Under the pieces are notes generated by a model, which had not been told where the DNA came from, ran no database searches, and was given only the letters and a program-made list of their open reading frames with translations. Position numbers and translations under genes: made by a program. Of a DNA stretch of 64,000 nucleotides, positions 51,861-60,229 are shown in pieces (the stretch's first letter is position 1; every line of letters begins with the position of its first letter). The stretch comes from Pseudomonas sp. LBUM920 (lineage in GTDB: Bacteria > Pseudomonadota > Gammaproteobacteria > Pseudomonadales > Pseudomonadaceae): the NCBI RefSeq assembly GCF_003852315.1, contig NZ_CP027762.1, positions 4,321,501-4,385,500 on the forward strand. The letters run 5' to 3'.

Positions 51861-52949
51861 ATGAAATCTGCACTGAAGTCTTTTGTTCCGGGCGCACTCG
51901 CCCTCCTGCTGCTGTTCCCCGTTGCCGCTCAGGCAAAGGAAGTTGAAACCAAGACCAAACTGTCCAATGTGGTGATTCTTGCCACCGGCGGCACTATTGC
52001 CGGCGCTGGCGCCAGCGCTGCCAACAGCGCCACTTATCAGGCGGCCAAGGTGGGCATCGAGCAATTGATCGCTGGTGTTCCTGAGCTTAGCCAGATTGCC
52101 AATGTGCGCGGCGAGCAAGTGATGCAAATTGCGTCCGAAAGCATCAACAATGAAAACCTGCTGCAACTGGGTCGCCGTGTTGCCGAACTGGCCGACAGCA
52201 AGGACGTCGACGGCATCGTGATTACGCACGGTACCGACACCCTCGAAGAAACCGCCTACTTCCTGAACCTGGTGGAAAAAACCGACAAGCCAATCGTGGT
52301 GGTCGGCTCGATGCGTCCAGGCACCGCCATGTCGGCGGACGGCATGCTCAACCTGTACAACGCCGTCGCCGTCGCCGGCAGCAAGGATGCACGCGGCAAG
52401 GGCGTGCTGGTCACCATGAACGACGAGATTCAGTCGGGTCGTGACGTCAGCAAGATGATCAATATCAAGACCGAAGCGTTCAAGAGCCCATGGGGCCCGT
52501 TGGGCATGGTGGTTGAAGGCAAATCCTACTGGTTCCGCCTGCCGGCCAAGCGCCACACCCTGGATTCTGAATTCGATATCAAGACCATCAAAAGCCTGCC
52601 GGACGTTGAAATCGCTTATGGCTACGGCAATGTGAGCGACACCGCCGTCAAGGCCCTGGCTCAGGCTGGCGCCAAAGCCATCATCCATGCCGGCACTGGC
52701 AATGGTTCGGTGTCTTCCAAGGTCGTCCCTGCCCTGCAGGAACTGCGCAAACAAGGCGTACAAATCATTCGCTCGTCCCACGTGAATGCTGGCGGTTTCG
52801 TGCTGCGTAACGCCGAACAGCCTGACGACAAGTACGACTGGGTGGTTGCCCATGACCTGAACCCGCAGAAAGCGCGGATCCTGGCGATGGTTGCGTTGAC
52901 CAAGACCCAGGACAGCAAAGAGCTGCAACGGATGTTCTGGGAATATTGA
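51861..52949 (+). CDS. ansB: Periplasmic glutaminase-asparaginase
   Basis: The 362-residue protein has a signal peptide (KSFVPGALALLLLFPVAAQAKE) and the type II asparaginase motifs VVILATGGTIAGAGAS (first catalytic Thr) and DGIVITHGTDTLEETAYFL (second Thr-Asp pair, plus Lys later in VLVTMNDEI region). It closely resembles the Pseudomonas glutaminase-asparaginase that hydrolyses both amides to acidic amino acids in the periplasm. Confidence 0.95.
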   Translation: MKSALKSFVPGALALLLLFPVAAQAKEVETKTKLSNVVILATGGTIAGAGASAANSATYQAAKVGIEQLIAGVPELSQIANVRGEQVMQIASESINNENLLQLGRRVAELADSKDVDGIVITHGTDTLEETAYFLNLVEKTDKPIVVVGSMRPGTAMSADGMLNLYNAVAVAGSKDARGKGVLVTMNDEIQSGRDVSKMINIKTEAFKSPWGPLGMVVEGKSYWFRLPAKRHTLDSEFDIKTIKSLPDVEIAYGYGNVSDTAVKALAQAGAKAIIHAGTGNGSVSSKVVPALQELRKQGVQIIRSSHVNAGGFVLRNAEQPDDKYDWVVAHDLNPQKARILAMVALTKTQDSKELQRMFWEY

Positions 52950-52963
52950 TATCTGGTAACACT

Positions 52964-52989
52964 GTGGAGGCGGGTTTACTCGCCTCCAC
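52964..52989 (+). terminator. Terminator behind ansB
   Basis: GTGGAGGCG, loop GGTTTACT, CGCCTCCAC, followed by TTTCCC. A 9-bp GC-rich stem 14 nt after the ansB stop. Confidence 0.8.
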
Positions 52990-53071
52990 TTTCCCTTGAG
53001 ACTTCCCCGCTACAACTTCCCCGCGAATGCCCTGAGTTTTAAGCAGTTGCGAAATTCCTTATAGTTAAATA

Positions 53072-53087
53072 CTGTATGCACATACAG
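53072..53087. promoter_or_regulatory. LexA-binding SOS box
   Basis: CTGTATGCACATACAG fits the CTG-N10-CAG gammaproteobacterial LexA box with 16 of 16 positions palindromic apart from the central base pairs. It lies 19 bp before the GTG start of the DUF1654 gene. Confidence 0.88.
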
Positions 53088-53105
53088 CAAACTAAGGAAT
53101 GCTCC

Positions 53106-53357
53106 GTGGCAAAGTCTTCTTCCGCAGCCCCAACTCCGCCTGATGCTTACGCACGCTTGGCCGTTCGCGTGCAAAAAATCATCAATTCGACCAATGCCCA
53201 GAAAGCCAAGGCAGCCTTGATCTTCCGTTTACCGGAAGAGCCGGAAGATGAATGGGCGCGCTTGCTGGAAGAAATTGCTGAGAACGACAACGTCACCCTC
53301 GCTTATCGGGACGACGGTGGCGTGCAGATTTTCTGGGTTGTGCCGAAGGAAGATTGA
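53106..53357 (+). CDS. DUF1654 family protein
   Basis: The 83-residue protein uses the GTG at 53106, preceded by AAGGAAT. It is a soluble acidic protein with PDAYARLAVRVQKIINSTNA, KAALIFRLPEEPEDEWARLLEEIAENDNV and a C-terminal DDGGVQIFWVVPKED, the pattern of DUF1654 proteins of pseudomonads. The function is unknown. It is the first gene of an SOS-controlled pair with endonuclease I, whose start lies 5 nt after the stop. The longer frame from 53076 would run through the LexA box. Confidence 0.88.
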   Translation: MAKSSSAAPTPPDAYARLAVRVQKIINSTNAQKAKAALIFRLPEEPEDEWARLLEEIAENDNVTLAYRDDGGVQIFWVVPKED

Positions 53358-53361
53358 TTCA

Positions 53362-54051
53362 ATGAGTGTTCGCTTTACTGCTTTGTTTTGTCTGTTTTTT
53401 GCCATTACCGCCAACGCCCAGGCGCCTCGAACCTTCAGCGAGGCCAAGAAAGTCGCCTGGAAGCTCTATGCCCCACAATCCACAGAGTTTTACTGCGGCT
53501 GTAAATACACCGGCAACCGGGTGGATTTGAAAGCCTGCGGGTACATCCCACGCAAAAATGCCAACCGTGCCGCACGCATCGAATGGGAGCATATCGTTCC
53601 AGCCTGGCAGATCGGACATCAGCGCCAATGCTGGCAGAACGGTGGACGCAAGAACTGTACGCGCCGCGATGATGTGTTCAAGCGTGCAGAGGCCGACTTG
53701 CACAACCTGGTGCCGAGCATCGGGGAGGTCAATGGTGACCGCAATAACTTCAGTTTCGGTTGGCTGCCGGTGCAAACCGGACAGTACGGTTCCTGTTTGA
53801 CCCAAGTGGACTTCAAGGCAAAAAAGGTCATGCCACGCCCGTCCATTCGCGGAATGATTGCCCGAACCTACTTTTACATGAGCAAACAATATGGCTTGCG
53901 CCTGTCGAAACAGGACCGCCAACTGTATGAAGCCTGGAACAAGACTTACCCGGTACAAACCTGGGAACGCCAGCGCAACCAGACCGTGGCCTGCGTGATG
54001 GGTCGGGGCAACGAATTTGTCGGCCCGGTTAACCTCAAAGCCTGTGGTTGA
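53362..54051 (+). CDS. endA: Exported endonuclease I (EndA/Dns/NucM family)
   Basis: The 229-residue protein has a signal peptide (MSVRFTALFCLFFAITANAQ) and the metal-dependent nuclease core RIEWEHIVPAWQIGHQRQCW with the catalytic His, then FKRAEADLHNLVPSIGEVNGDRNNFSFG with the Asn/His metal ligands. Eight cysteines are probably paired. It cuts DNA nonspecifically in the periplasm or outside. It lies 5 nt behind the DUF1654 gene, so it should be induced with it from the LexA-controlled promoter. Confidence 0.93.
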   Translation: MSVRFTALFCLFFAITANAQAPRTFSEAKKVAWKLYAPQSTEFYCGCKYTGNRVDLKACGYIPRKNANRAARIEWEHIVPAWQIGHQRQCWQNGGRKNCTRRDDVFKRAEADLHNLVPSIGEVNGDRNNFSFGWLPVQTGQYGSCLTQVDFKAKKVMPRPSIRGMIARTYFYMSKQYGLRLSKQDRQLYEAWNKTYPVQTWERQRNQTVACVMGRGNEFVGPVNLKACG

Positions 54052-54052
54052 A

Positions 54053-54071
54053 GGCGGGAGAGGCTCCCGCC
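54053..54071. terminator. Terminator hairpin between endA and the SPOR gene
   Basis: GGCGGGAG, loop AGG, CTCCCGCC, followed by CGCTTTTGG. An 8-bp GC stem between convergent genes; works for endA. Confidence 0.75.
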
Positions 54072-54080
54072 CGCTTTTGG

Positions 54081-54461
54081 TTACTGCGCAACCTTGTGTT
54101 CAATCACCTGCGACTCGGTGTCATTTTTCTTGGCGCGCGCCAGTTTTTCGGTCAGCTGCGCTTGCTTGGCTTCGGCTTCGGCCTTGCTGGCGAACGGCCC
54201 CAGCAGGACATCGTCCTTGCCGTCTGTTTTCACGATATAAAAGCTAAACCCATGTTCCAGCAACCAGGCGGTCAAGTCAGTGATTGCCTGGAGCTTATGG
54301 TCCGGCGGGCCAACCCGCACGTCCCATTCCTGAGCGGCAATCGCGCCGGTTTCTGGCTGGCTTTCAGTCACGGCAGGCTTGGCCTTGGGCGCTTCGACAG
54401 GTTTGCCTTCACCGCAACCGGCCAATGCCAACACCGCAATTGCCATCGCTACTTTACGCAC
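54081..54461 (-). CDS. SPOR-domain lipoprotein
   Basis: The 126-residue protein starts at the GTG at 54461, after AAGGAGCAGG. The N-terminus is a lipoprotein signal (VAMAIAVLALAGCGEG, lipobox LAGC). A Pro/Ala-rich linker is followed by a SPOR domain (YIVKTDGKDDVLLGPFASKAEAEAKQAQL), which binds denuded peptidoglycan. The role is unknown, possibly in cell division or wall remodelling. Confidence 0.85.
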   Translation of the reverse strand: MRKVAMAIAVLALAGCGEGKPVEAPKAKPAVTESQPETGAIAAQEWDVRVGPPDHKLQAITDLTAWLLEHGFSFYIVKTDGKDDVLLGPFASKAEAEAKQAQLTEKLARAKKNDTESQVIEHKVAQ

Positions 54462-54708
54462 TGCCCTGCTCCTTTGAGGATAAAGAGGCAACTTTATCAT
54501 TCACTGTCTATTCTGGCCGTCATAAACGTTGGCTTAAACAATGCGAATGATGTATCGCAGACCTGTATGATGCCGCCATGGGAATTAATGTCGCCTCTAT
54601 GCGTCCTAAAAGAGGCAGTCACAGGGAAGCGCTTAGCAGTAAGCTACACACATCCGACATCTGCCCTGTCTGAAACATGTGTCCTTAAAAGTAATCAAGG
54701 AGAAGTCC

Positions 54709-54903
54709 ATGCTTATACTCACCCGCAAAGTCGGTGAAAGCATAAACATCGGTGATGACATCACGATCACCATTCTGGGCGTCAGCGGCCAGCAAGTACG
54801 AATCGGCATCAACGCACCCAAGGACGTTGCCGTGCATCGCGAGGAGATTTACCAGCGCATCCAGGCTGGCCTGACGGCTCCGGACAAAAATCAGACTCCT
54901 TGA
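54709..54903 (+). CDS. rsmE: CsrA-family translational regulator RsmE
   Basis: The 64-residue protein MLILTRKVGESINIGDDITI with VRIGINAPKDVAVHREEIYQ and the tail LTAPDKNQTP follows the RsmE protein of P. fluorescens nearly residue for residue as I remember it (the known one ends PDKRETP). RsmE binds ANGGA motifs in mRNA leaders under the Gac/Rsm system. Its own ribosome-binding site is AAGGAGAAG, with an AAGGA motif that could allow autoregulation. Unlike rsmA it is not next to lysC. Confidence 0.92.
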   Translation: MLILTRKVGESINIGDDITITILGVSGQQVRIGINAPKDVAVHREEIYQRIQAGLTAPDKNQTP

Positions 54904-55112
54904 CGCACTCTCAGTAGCCAGCCCTTTCGTTCACTGTAACGGCTGGCGAAGACCCTTCAAGCCTGCTCGCCTCTCTTGCGTGAACAGCTCGCTTTGCGCC
55001 TCGCGCTTCGCCCCAAGATGAAACTGTCTTGACGACTGGAACTTGTTGCGTAATCCACAGCCGAATCTTCTGACTATTATCCTGCCGTCCGAGTGCATTC
55101 AGGAGCACGTCG

Positions 55113-55376
55113 ATGAGGCCTACCGCCCCCAAGCCCCTAGTTTCCAAGTCCTGGTGGATCGTCCTGCTGATAGGGCTGGTCTTCGTGACGGTGGGTTATG
55201 GCCTGAGATACGAAATTGAAAGTACCAGCGCCTCCAGTGGCAGCTCTTGGCCTGATCTGGCGCTGTTTCTCTGCGCTTACCTGTTTGCGTTCTGCCTCAA
55301 GCCTATTCAGAAGGCGATTCTGCGCAAGTTATGCCAACGCGCGGCCCAACGAACGCACCACAAAACTGCACGATGA
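55113..55376 (+). CDS. Small membrane protein, function unknown
   Basis: The 87-residue protein has a basic N-terminus, one helix (WWIVLLIGLVFVTVGYGL), a periplasmic Ser-rich loop (ESTSASSGSSW), a second helix (LALFLCAYLFAFCL) and a basic C-terminus. CAGGAGCACGTCG precedes the ATG. No family is recognised. Confidence 0.75.
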   Translation: MRPTAPKPLVSKSWWIVLLIGLVFVTVGYGLRYEIESTSASSGSSWPDLALFLCAYLFAFCLKPIQKAILRKLCQRAAQRTHHKTAR

Positions 55377-55470
55377 CGCCTCCTTGCGGGCAATCAGATC
55401 ACCGGTATTTACAGTGTCGCGGCAAGACCTATGCTTGGGCTTGCAAGGTCAGTATTAAGGGCTGAAACAG

Positions 55471-55767
55471 ATGGATACCCTGAGTAAATCCGAAATCGAA
55501 ACTGCGCTGGCGGCCCGCCTGCCCAGTTACACAATCGCCTGCACACTGCACGCTGACGGCACATTGTCGGCTGTTCTCAGCGGCCCTGAAACTGACCACT
55601 TTGCAATCACCGGCATCGTCCGCGCGCACTATCGCGGCGCAGAAGCGATAGCCCGGCTGGCGAACGAAATCCTCAGGGAAATGGTGATGTCCCGGCAGGG
55701 CCTTCGCAGCAGCCGACTGCACGCCCTACCGGAAAACAGCGTAAGGCCGAACAGACCTGACAGCTGA
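55471..55767 (+). CDS. Small hypothetical protein
   Basis: The 98-residue protein MDTLSKSEIETALAARLPSY with a core THFAITGIVRAHYRGAEAIARLANEILREM-like helix (about residues 48-78) recalls short Pseudomonas proteins with an RLxxEI helix (DUF1652-like), but I cannot confirm this. No signal peptide. It lies 94 bp behind the membrane protein gene and ends convergently with the HAD gene. Confidence 0.7.
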   Translation: MDTLSKSEIETALAARLPSYTIACTLHADGTLSAVLSGPETDHFAITGIVRAHYRGAEAIARLANEILREMVMSRQGLRSSRLHALPENSVRPNRPDS

Positions 55768-55802
55768 TAAACCTTGGCCATAACGCGGTTGGCTTTCGCG
55801 TA

Positions 55803-56480
55803 TCAAGCCACGGCGATCGATAAACGCAACAAACCATCATCGTTACGATGCACGCGCACCTGCTCATACCCCTCAATCGACGTATGTACCGTGGCCATCG
55901 GCTGCAAGTGCGTCGAAGTCACGACTACCACGTCAGCCCCCGCCGCCTCCGCGGCGCGAATCCCCACCGTCGCATCCTCGAACACCAGGCAGTCCTGCAC
56001 CGGTACGCCCAGACGCTGCGCACCCAGCACATAACAAGCTGGATCCGGCTTGCCGCTGGCGACATCCTCAGCCGTCACCAGCACTGCCGGCGGCGCAATG
56101 CCCGCCGCTTGCAGGCGGCGCATCGCCAACTCCCTGGGTGCAGACGTGACCAGCGCCCACTGATCGCCAGGCAAACTGTTCAGAAACTCGACCGCGCCCG
56201 GAATCGCGACGACACCCTCGACATCGTTGATTTCCGCCTCGGTTATCCACTGCGCTTCAACTTCAGCGTCCACGCCTGGCAATGCCTGCCGGGTAATCGT
56301 ATCAATGGCTCGTGCACCGTGAATGGTGCTCAGAAAGGCCGCCACGTCCAGGCCGTGGCGTTCAGCCCAGATACTCCACACCCGTTCGGCGGCGGCGATG
56401 GAGTTGAGCAAGGTACCGTCCATGTCGAATAAAAAGGCGCGGTAACGCTGGGTAAAGGCGGCTGGACCTTGAATAGACAC
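55803..56480 (-). CDS. HAD-superfamily phosphatase (sugar/glycerol phosphate type)
   Basis: The 225-residue protein has motif I FLFDMDGTLLNSIAAAERVW, motif II LVTSAPRELAMRRL, motif III KPDPACYVLGAQRLG and motif IV VFEDATVGIRAAEAAGADVV. It belongs to the DL-glycerol-3-phosphatase/2-deoxyglucose-6-phosphatase group. The substrate is not evident. Confidence 0.9.
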   Translation of the reverse strand: MSIQGPAAFTQRYRAFLFDMDGTLLNSIAAAERVWSIWAERHGLDVAAFLSTIHGARAIDTITRQALPGVDAEVEAQWITEAEINDVEGVVAIPGAVEFLNSLPGDQWALVTSAPRELAMRRLQAAGIAPPAVLVTAEDVASGKPDPACYVLGAQRLGVPVQDCLVFEDATVGIRAAEAAGADVVVVTSTHLQPMATVHTSIEGYEQVRVHRNDDGLLRLSIAVA

Positions 56481-56581
56481 TGTGGGATTTCCTTTTTATC
56501 GGTAACAAATGCTGACCCCGATGCAATCTACGGATCACGTCAACACTTGTAAACGCTGCAGAGCACTGCCCTCCCCCTTTG

Positions 56582-56599
56582 CATTACAAGCTTGTAATG
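56582..56599. promoter_or_regulatory. 18-bp palindrome upstream of the hydrolase-sensor operon
   Basis: CATTACAAGCTTGTAATG is a perfect 18-bp palindrome 97 bp before the hydrolase start, resembling boxes of metal-responsive OmpR-type regulators (TTACA-N4-TGTAA). A half-site-like AGCTGTAAGTCTTGTC follows. Confidence 0.65.
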
Positions 56600-56695
56600 A
56601 AGCTGTAAGTCTTGTCAGCACCCTCACTTCATACAGTGGAGTCGTCAGTCACCCACACCGGGTGACACACCTGCACACTGATGAAGGGCCGCACG

Positions 56696-57466
56696 ATGAA
56701 ACCTGCAAGCACACTCTGCCTGATCGCCGCCAGCTTGTTGATGCTGGGCACCGCTACCGCCATGGCCGGCACCGTCGCACCGATCAAAGCCAACAACGTG
56801 GTCCTGGTACACGGCTCCTGGGCGGACGGCTCGAGCTGGTCCGAGGTGATCACCCGTCTTCAGGCCGCCGGCCTGCATGTCACCGCCGTACAGAACCCGC
56901 TGACCTCGGTGGCCGATGACGTCGCCGCCACCAACCGCGTACTCGATCAACAGGACGGTCCTACCGTACTGGTCGGCCATTCCTACGCCGGCACCGTGGT
57001 CAGCGACGCCGGCGCGAACCCGAAGGTCAGCTCCCTGGTGTATGTGGCAGCCCGCGCGCCGGACGCCAATGAAGACTTCGTCGCGCTCTCTGCCAAATAC
57101 CCGAGCATGCCGGTGCGTGCCGGCGTTGAAGAGCACGACGGTTACCTGACCCTGAACCAGAACGCTTTCCTCAAGTATTTCGCCGCCGACGTGCCCCGCG
57201 CCAAAGCACTGGAGCTGTACGCCGTACAACAACCGATCACCAAAACGCTGTTCAGTGGTCGCACCGTGAATGCCGCCTGGCACACCAAACCGTCGTGGTA
57301 CGCCGTGTCGAGCAATGACCAGACCATCAACCCGGACCTGGAGCGCTTCCTCGCCAAGCGCATGAACGCCACCACCATCGAGCTGCCTTCGAGCCACTTG
57401 TCGCTGGTGTCCCACGCCAAGGAAATCACTGACCTGATCCTCGAAGCGTCCGGTCGCCAGCCTTGA
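56696..57466 (+). CDS. Exported alpha/beta hydrolase
   Basis: The 256-residue protein has a signal peptide (LCLIAASLLMLGTATAMAG), then VVLVHGSWADGSSWSEVI (HG motif), nucleophile elbow VLVGHSYAGTVVSDAG with Ser near residue 98, and a late His in SSHLSLVSHAKEI. The family is the AB-hydrolase_6 type salicylate esterase-like group. I take the ATG at 56696; an ATG at 56681 is less likely. It is the first gene of a cluster with DUF2790 and a metal-type two-component system. Confidence 0.87.
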   Translation: MKPASTLCLIAASLLMLGTATAMAGTVAPIKANNVVLVHGSWADGSSWSEVITRLQAAGLHVTAVQNPLTSVADDVAATNRVLDQQDGPTVLVGHSYAGTVVSDAGANPKVSSLVYVAARAPDANEDFVALSAKYPSMPVRAGVEEHDGYLTLNQNAFLKYFAADVPRAKALELYAVQQPITKTLFSGRTVNAAWHTKPSWYAVSSNDQTINPDLERFLAKRMNATTIELPSSHLSLVSHAKEITDLILEASGRQP

Positions 57467-57577
57467 ATCCGTTGATTACGAACTTGTCATGATCCTGTTG
57501 GTTGGCTGTTTGGGGCGCCTGGTTACTGTGAACTCACTGCCAATCCCGGCAGCCGACCCTTTAAGAGAACTACTGCC

Positions 57578-57838
57578 ATGAAACTGTTTATTCTGGGCTT
57601 CGCCGCACTGCTTGCCACCGGTTCTGCATTTGCTGCCGACGCCCCTTCCGCCCCCAACGTGATCCACGACAAGACCGGCTTCTTCGTGCACCTGGACGTC
57701 GACAAAGTGCTGTCGAGCACCGACACCTACGGGCAGTGCGGCATCGTCCCCGCTCGCCTCGATTACCTCGACCACCAGGGTCGCGAACATGTGCTGGACT
57801 ACCAAGTACAGGGCATCGGTTGCGCCAGTGACAATTGA
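57578..57838 (+). CDS. DUF2790 family small exported protein
   Basis: The 86-residue protein has a signal peptide (MKLFILGFAALLATGSAFA) and the DUF2790 layout: FFVHLDVDKVLSSTDTYGQCGIVPARLDYLDHQGREHVLDYQVQGIGC, with two conserved Cys likely forming a disulfide. The family is known from Pseudomonas only, as far as I know, and often sits beside metal-responsive sensors. It lies between the hydrolase and the response regulator, 110 bp behind the former. Confidence 0.85.
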   Translation: MKLFILGFAALLATGSAFAADAPSAPNVIHDKTGFFVHLDVDKVLSSTDTYGQCGIVPARLDYLDHQGREHVLDYQVQGIGCASDN

Positions 57839-57880
57839 TCGGGCTACACTTGCGCCACGCACAGAACCAGGGCACTTCCC

Positions 57881-58552
57881 ATGCATATCCTCGTAGTCGA
57901 AGACGAACCCAAGGCCGGCAATTACCTGCTCAATGGGCTGCAGGAACTGGGTTACTCCGTGAGCCTCGCCCGTGACGGTGTGGACGGGTTGCACCAGGCG
58001 CTGGAAACGTCATTCGACGTGATCGTGCTGGATGTGATGATGCCGAAAATGGACGGTTGGGAAGTGCTGCGCCGCCTGCGCAAGGAGGCCGACACGCCGG
58101 TACTATTTCTCACCGCCCGCGATGACATTGCCGACCGCATCAAAGGCCTGGAACTGGGTGCCGACGATTACTTGATCAAACCGTTCTCTTTCGCCGAACT
58201 GGTCGCGCGTTTGCGCACCTTGACCCGCCGCGGCCCGAGCCGCGAAGAAGAACAGCTGCACATCGCCGACCTGCAAATCGACGTGCTCAAACGCCGTGTC
58301 ACCCGCGCCGGCACGCGCATTACCCTGACCAATAAAGAGTTCGCCCTGTTGCACCTGTTCGCGACCCATCAGGACCAGGTGCTGTCACGTTCGATGATCG
58401 CCTCGCGCGTCTGGGACATGAACTTCGACAGCGACACCAATGTGGTCGACGTCGCCGTGAGGCGCCTGCGCCTGAAAATCGACGACCCGTTCCAGCTCAA
58501 GTTAATCCACAGCGTGCGGGGCATTGGCTACCGCTTCGACACCCAGCCATGA
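57881..58552 (+). CDS. Heavy-metal type OmpR-family response regulator
   Basis: The 223-residue protein has a receiver domain (EDEPKAGNYLLNGLQELGY, phosphoacceptor Asp in VLDVMMPKMDG near residue 51, Lys in IKPFSFAEL) and a C-terminal winged helix (RITLTNKEFALLHLFATHQDQVLSRSMI; DVAVRRLRLKIDD). This is the CopR/IrlR/CzcR subgroup. It overlaps the kinase gene by 4 nt and probably binds the palindrome at 56582. Confidence 0.95.
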   Translation: MHILVVEDEPKAGNYLLNGLQELGYSVSLARDGVDGLHQALETSFDVIVLDVMMPKMDGWEVLRRLRKEADTPVLFLTARDDIADRIKGLELGADDYLIKPFSFAELVARLRTLTRRGPSREEEQLHIADLQIDVLKRRVTRAGTRITLTNKEFALLHLFATHQDQVLSRSMIASRVWDMNFDSDTNVVDVAVRRLRLKIDDPFQLKLIHSVRGIGYRFDTQP

Positions 58553-59949
58553 ACAGCCGCCGCCACTACTCGCTGACCCTGCGCCTGGCGCTGATCTTCG
58601 CCCTGCTCGCTTTTGCCCTGCTGGCTACCCTGGGCGTAGCGCTGTACCGCGAGCTTGAGCGTGAACTGATCAAGCGTGACGATGCCGCGCTGATCTATCG
58701 CGCCGACCAGTTGCGCAACCTGCTCAACGACAGCAACACCCTGGACCTGATCAAGACCAAGCCGGAACTGTTCCAGAACATGCTGGGCAACAGCGAGTCG
58801 GTGCTGAGTATCGCGGCGCCGGGGCAGAAGCCGCTACTGCTGGTCAACCCGGGCAACATCGAAATGCCGAACGTAACGCCCGTGCCAAAGGACCATGAGC
58901 TGGGCTTTTCCGACGTGCACCACTTACCTGGTGTAAACGGCGTACCCTTCGCCACCGTGGCCGCCTCGATTGATTCCGGAGACTTGGGAAGCCTGCAAGT
59001 CACCACGGGACGTTTGATGACCGAACGCACCGCCATGCTTGCCAGCTATCGCCTGAGCGTATTTATCCTGGCCAGCATCGCGGCAATTATCCTCGCCCTG
59101 GTCGGTTACCTGCTGGTGTACCGAGGCCTGCTGCCGCTGCGGCGCCTGGCCAAACACGCCCAAGGCATCGGCGTGGGCAACCTTGCCGAACGACTTGACA
59201 GCCACGGTGCACCGAAAGAACTTCTGCCGATGATCGACTCTTTCAACACCATGCTCGAGCGACTGGCCAAGGGCTTTGTGCAACTGGGCCAGGTGTCCAC
59301 CGACATGGCCCACGAACTGCGCACGCCGATCAACAACCTGCTGGGCGAAACCCAGGTCGCGCTCCAGCAGAGCCGCAGCATCGAAAGCTATCAGCAATTG
59401 CTGGCCTCCAATGTCGAAGAGCTCGAACGCCTGGCACGGATGCTCGACAACATGCTGTTTCTCGCCCGCACCGATCCGGCCAGCGCCTTGCGCCAGCGCC
59501 AGGAGCTCAATGCGGCGGATGAGGTGCAACGCATGGCTGATTACTTCGAAGGGTTGGCGAGCGATGTGAATATCAGCATCCTCGCGCAGGGCGAAGGCGT
59601 GATCTGGGCTGAACCGATGCTGCTGCGCCGGGCGCTGGCAAATCTGTGTGCCAATGCCATCAAATACGGCGCACCCGGTTCGGAGCTGGTGATTCAAGCC
59701 ACGCCAAACGCCGAAGGCATCCGGCTGAGCGTCATCAATCAGGGAGAAACCATCCCTGCCGAACACCTGCCCAGGCTGTTCGAACGGTTTTATCGGGTGG
59801 ACGAATCGCGGGAGCGCTCGGCCCAGTCCAACGGGCTGGGTTTATCGATCGTCGCCACCATCATGCAGCTGCATAACGGCCGCTACAGCGTCACCAGTGA
59901 AGGCGCATTGACATGTTTTGAGCTGATTTTTCCGAGGCGGGAACACTGA
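58549..59949 (+). CDS. Heavy-metal type sensor histidine kinase
   Basis: The 466-residue kinase has two membrane helices (about residues 10-30 and 165-190) bounding a periplasmic sensor region of about 135 residues without an obvious His or Cys cluster. A HAMP domain follows, then the phosphoacceptor block STDMAHELRTPINNLLGETQVAL (His near residue 260), N box NLCANAIKYGAPG and G boxes ERSAQSNGLGLSIVA. The family is the CusS/CopS/IrlS heavy-metal sensor group. The signal is unknown. Confidence 0.95.
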   Translation: MNSRRHYSLTLRLALIFALLAFALLATLGVALYRELERELIKRDDAALIYRADQLRNLLNDSNTLDLIKTKPELFQNMLGNSESVLSIAAPGQKPLLLVNPGNIEMPNVTPVPKDHELGFSDVHHLPGVNGVPFATVAASIDSGDLGSLQVTTGRLMTERTAMLASYRLSVFILASIAAIILALVGYLLVYRGLLPLRRLAKHAQGIGVGNLAERLDSHGAPKELLPMIDSFNTMLERLAKGFVQLGQVSTDMAHELRTPINNLLGETQVALQQSRSIESYQQLLASNVEELERLARMLDNMLFLARTDPASALRQRQELNAADEVQRMADYFEGLASDVNISILAQGEGVIWAEPMLLRRALANLCANAIKYGAPGSELVIQATPNAEGIRLSVINQGETIPAEHLPRLFERFYRVDESRERSAQSNGLGLSIVATIMQLHNGRYSVTSEGALTCFELIFPRREH

Positions 59950-59970
59950 GCAGTGCGTGCCAGAAGCCTG

Positions 59971-59990
59971 CTGTGATTTTTCACAGTTTT
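59971..59990 (+). terminator. Probable terminator behind the sensor kinase gene
   Basis: CTGTGA, loop TTTT, TCACAG then TTTTG. Short stem, 21 nt after the stop. The rest of 59991-60229 contains nothing I recognise. Confidence 0.5.
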
Positions 59991-60229
59991 GTAGGTCGTA
60001 GCCGTCCCCATCTGCCTCTACTCTCGCCCGGAGCGCTCTCTCGGATCATTCAAAACAGGTATCACGCTTTGGTGAACAAACGCATCAATCAGGCGGCGCG
60101 AGACGCTGACTCAGGGCAGAGCCGGTGCAGGTAATAACGGAAATTCTGCTATGGAAAAACGCTTGGGTTTACTGGAAAAAAGGGCTGGCTGACATGAGAG
60201 AAGCTGATCGCCATTTCAAACAGGGCAGG

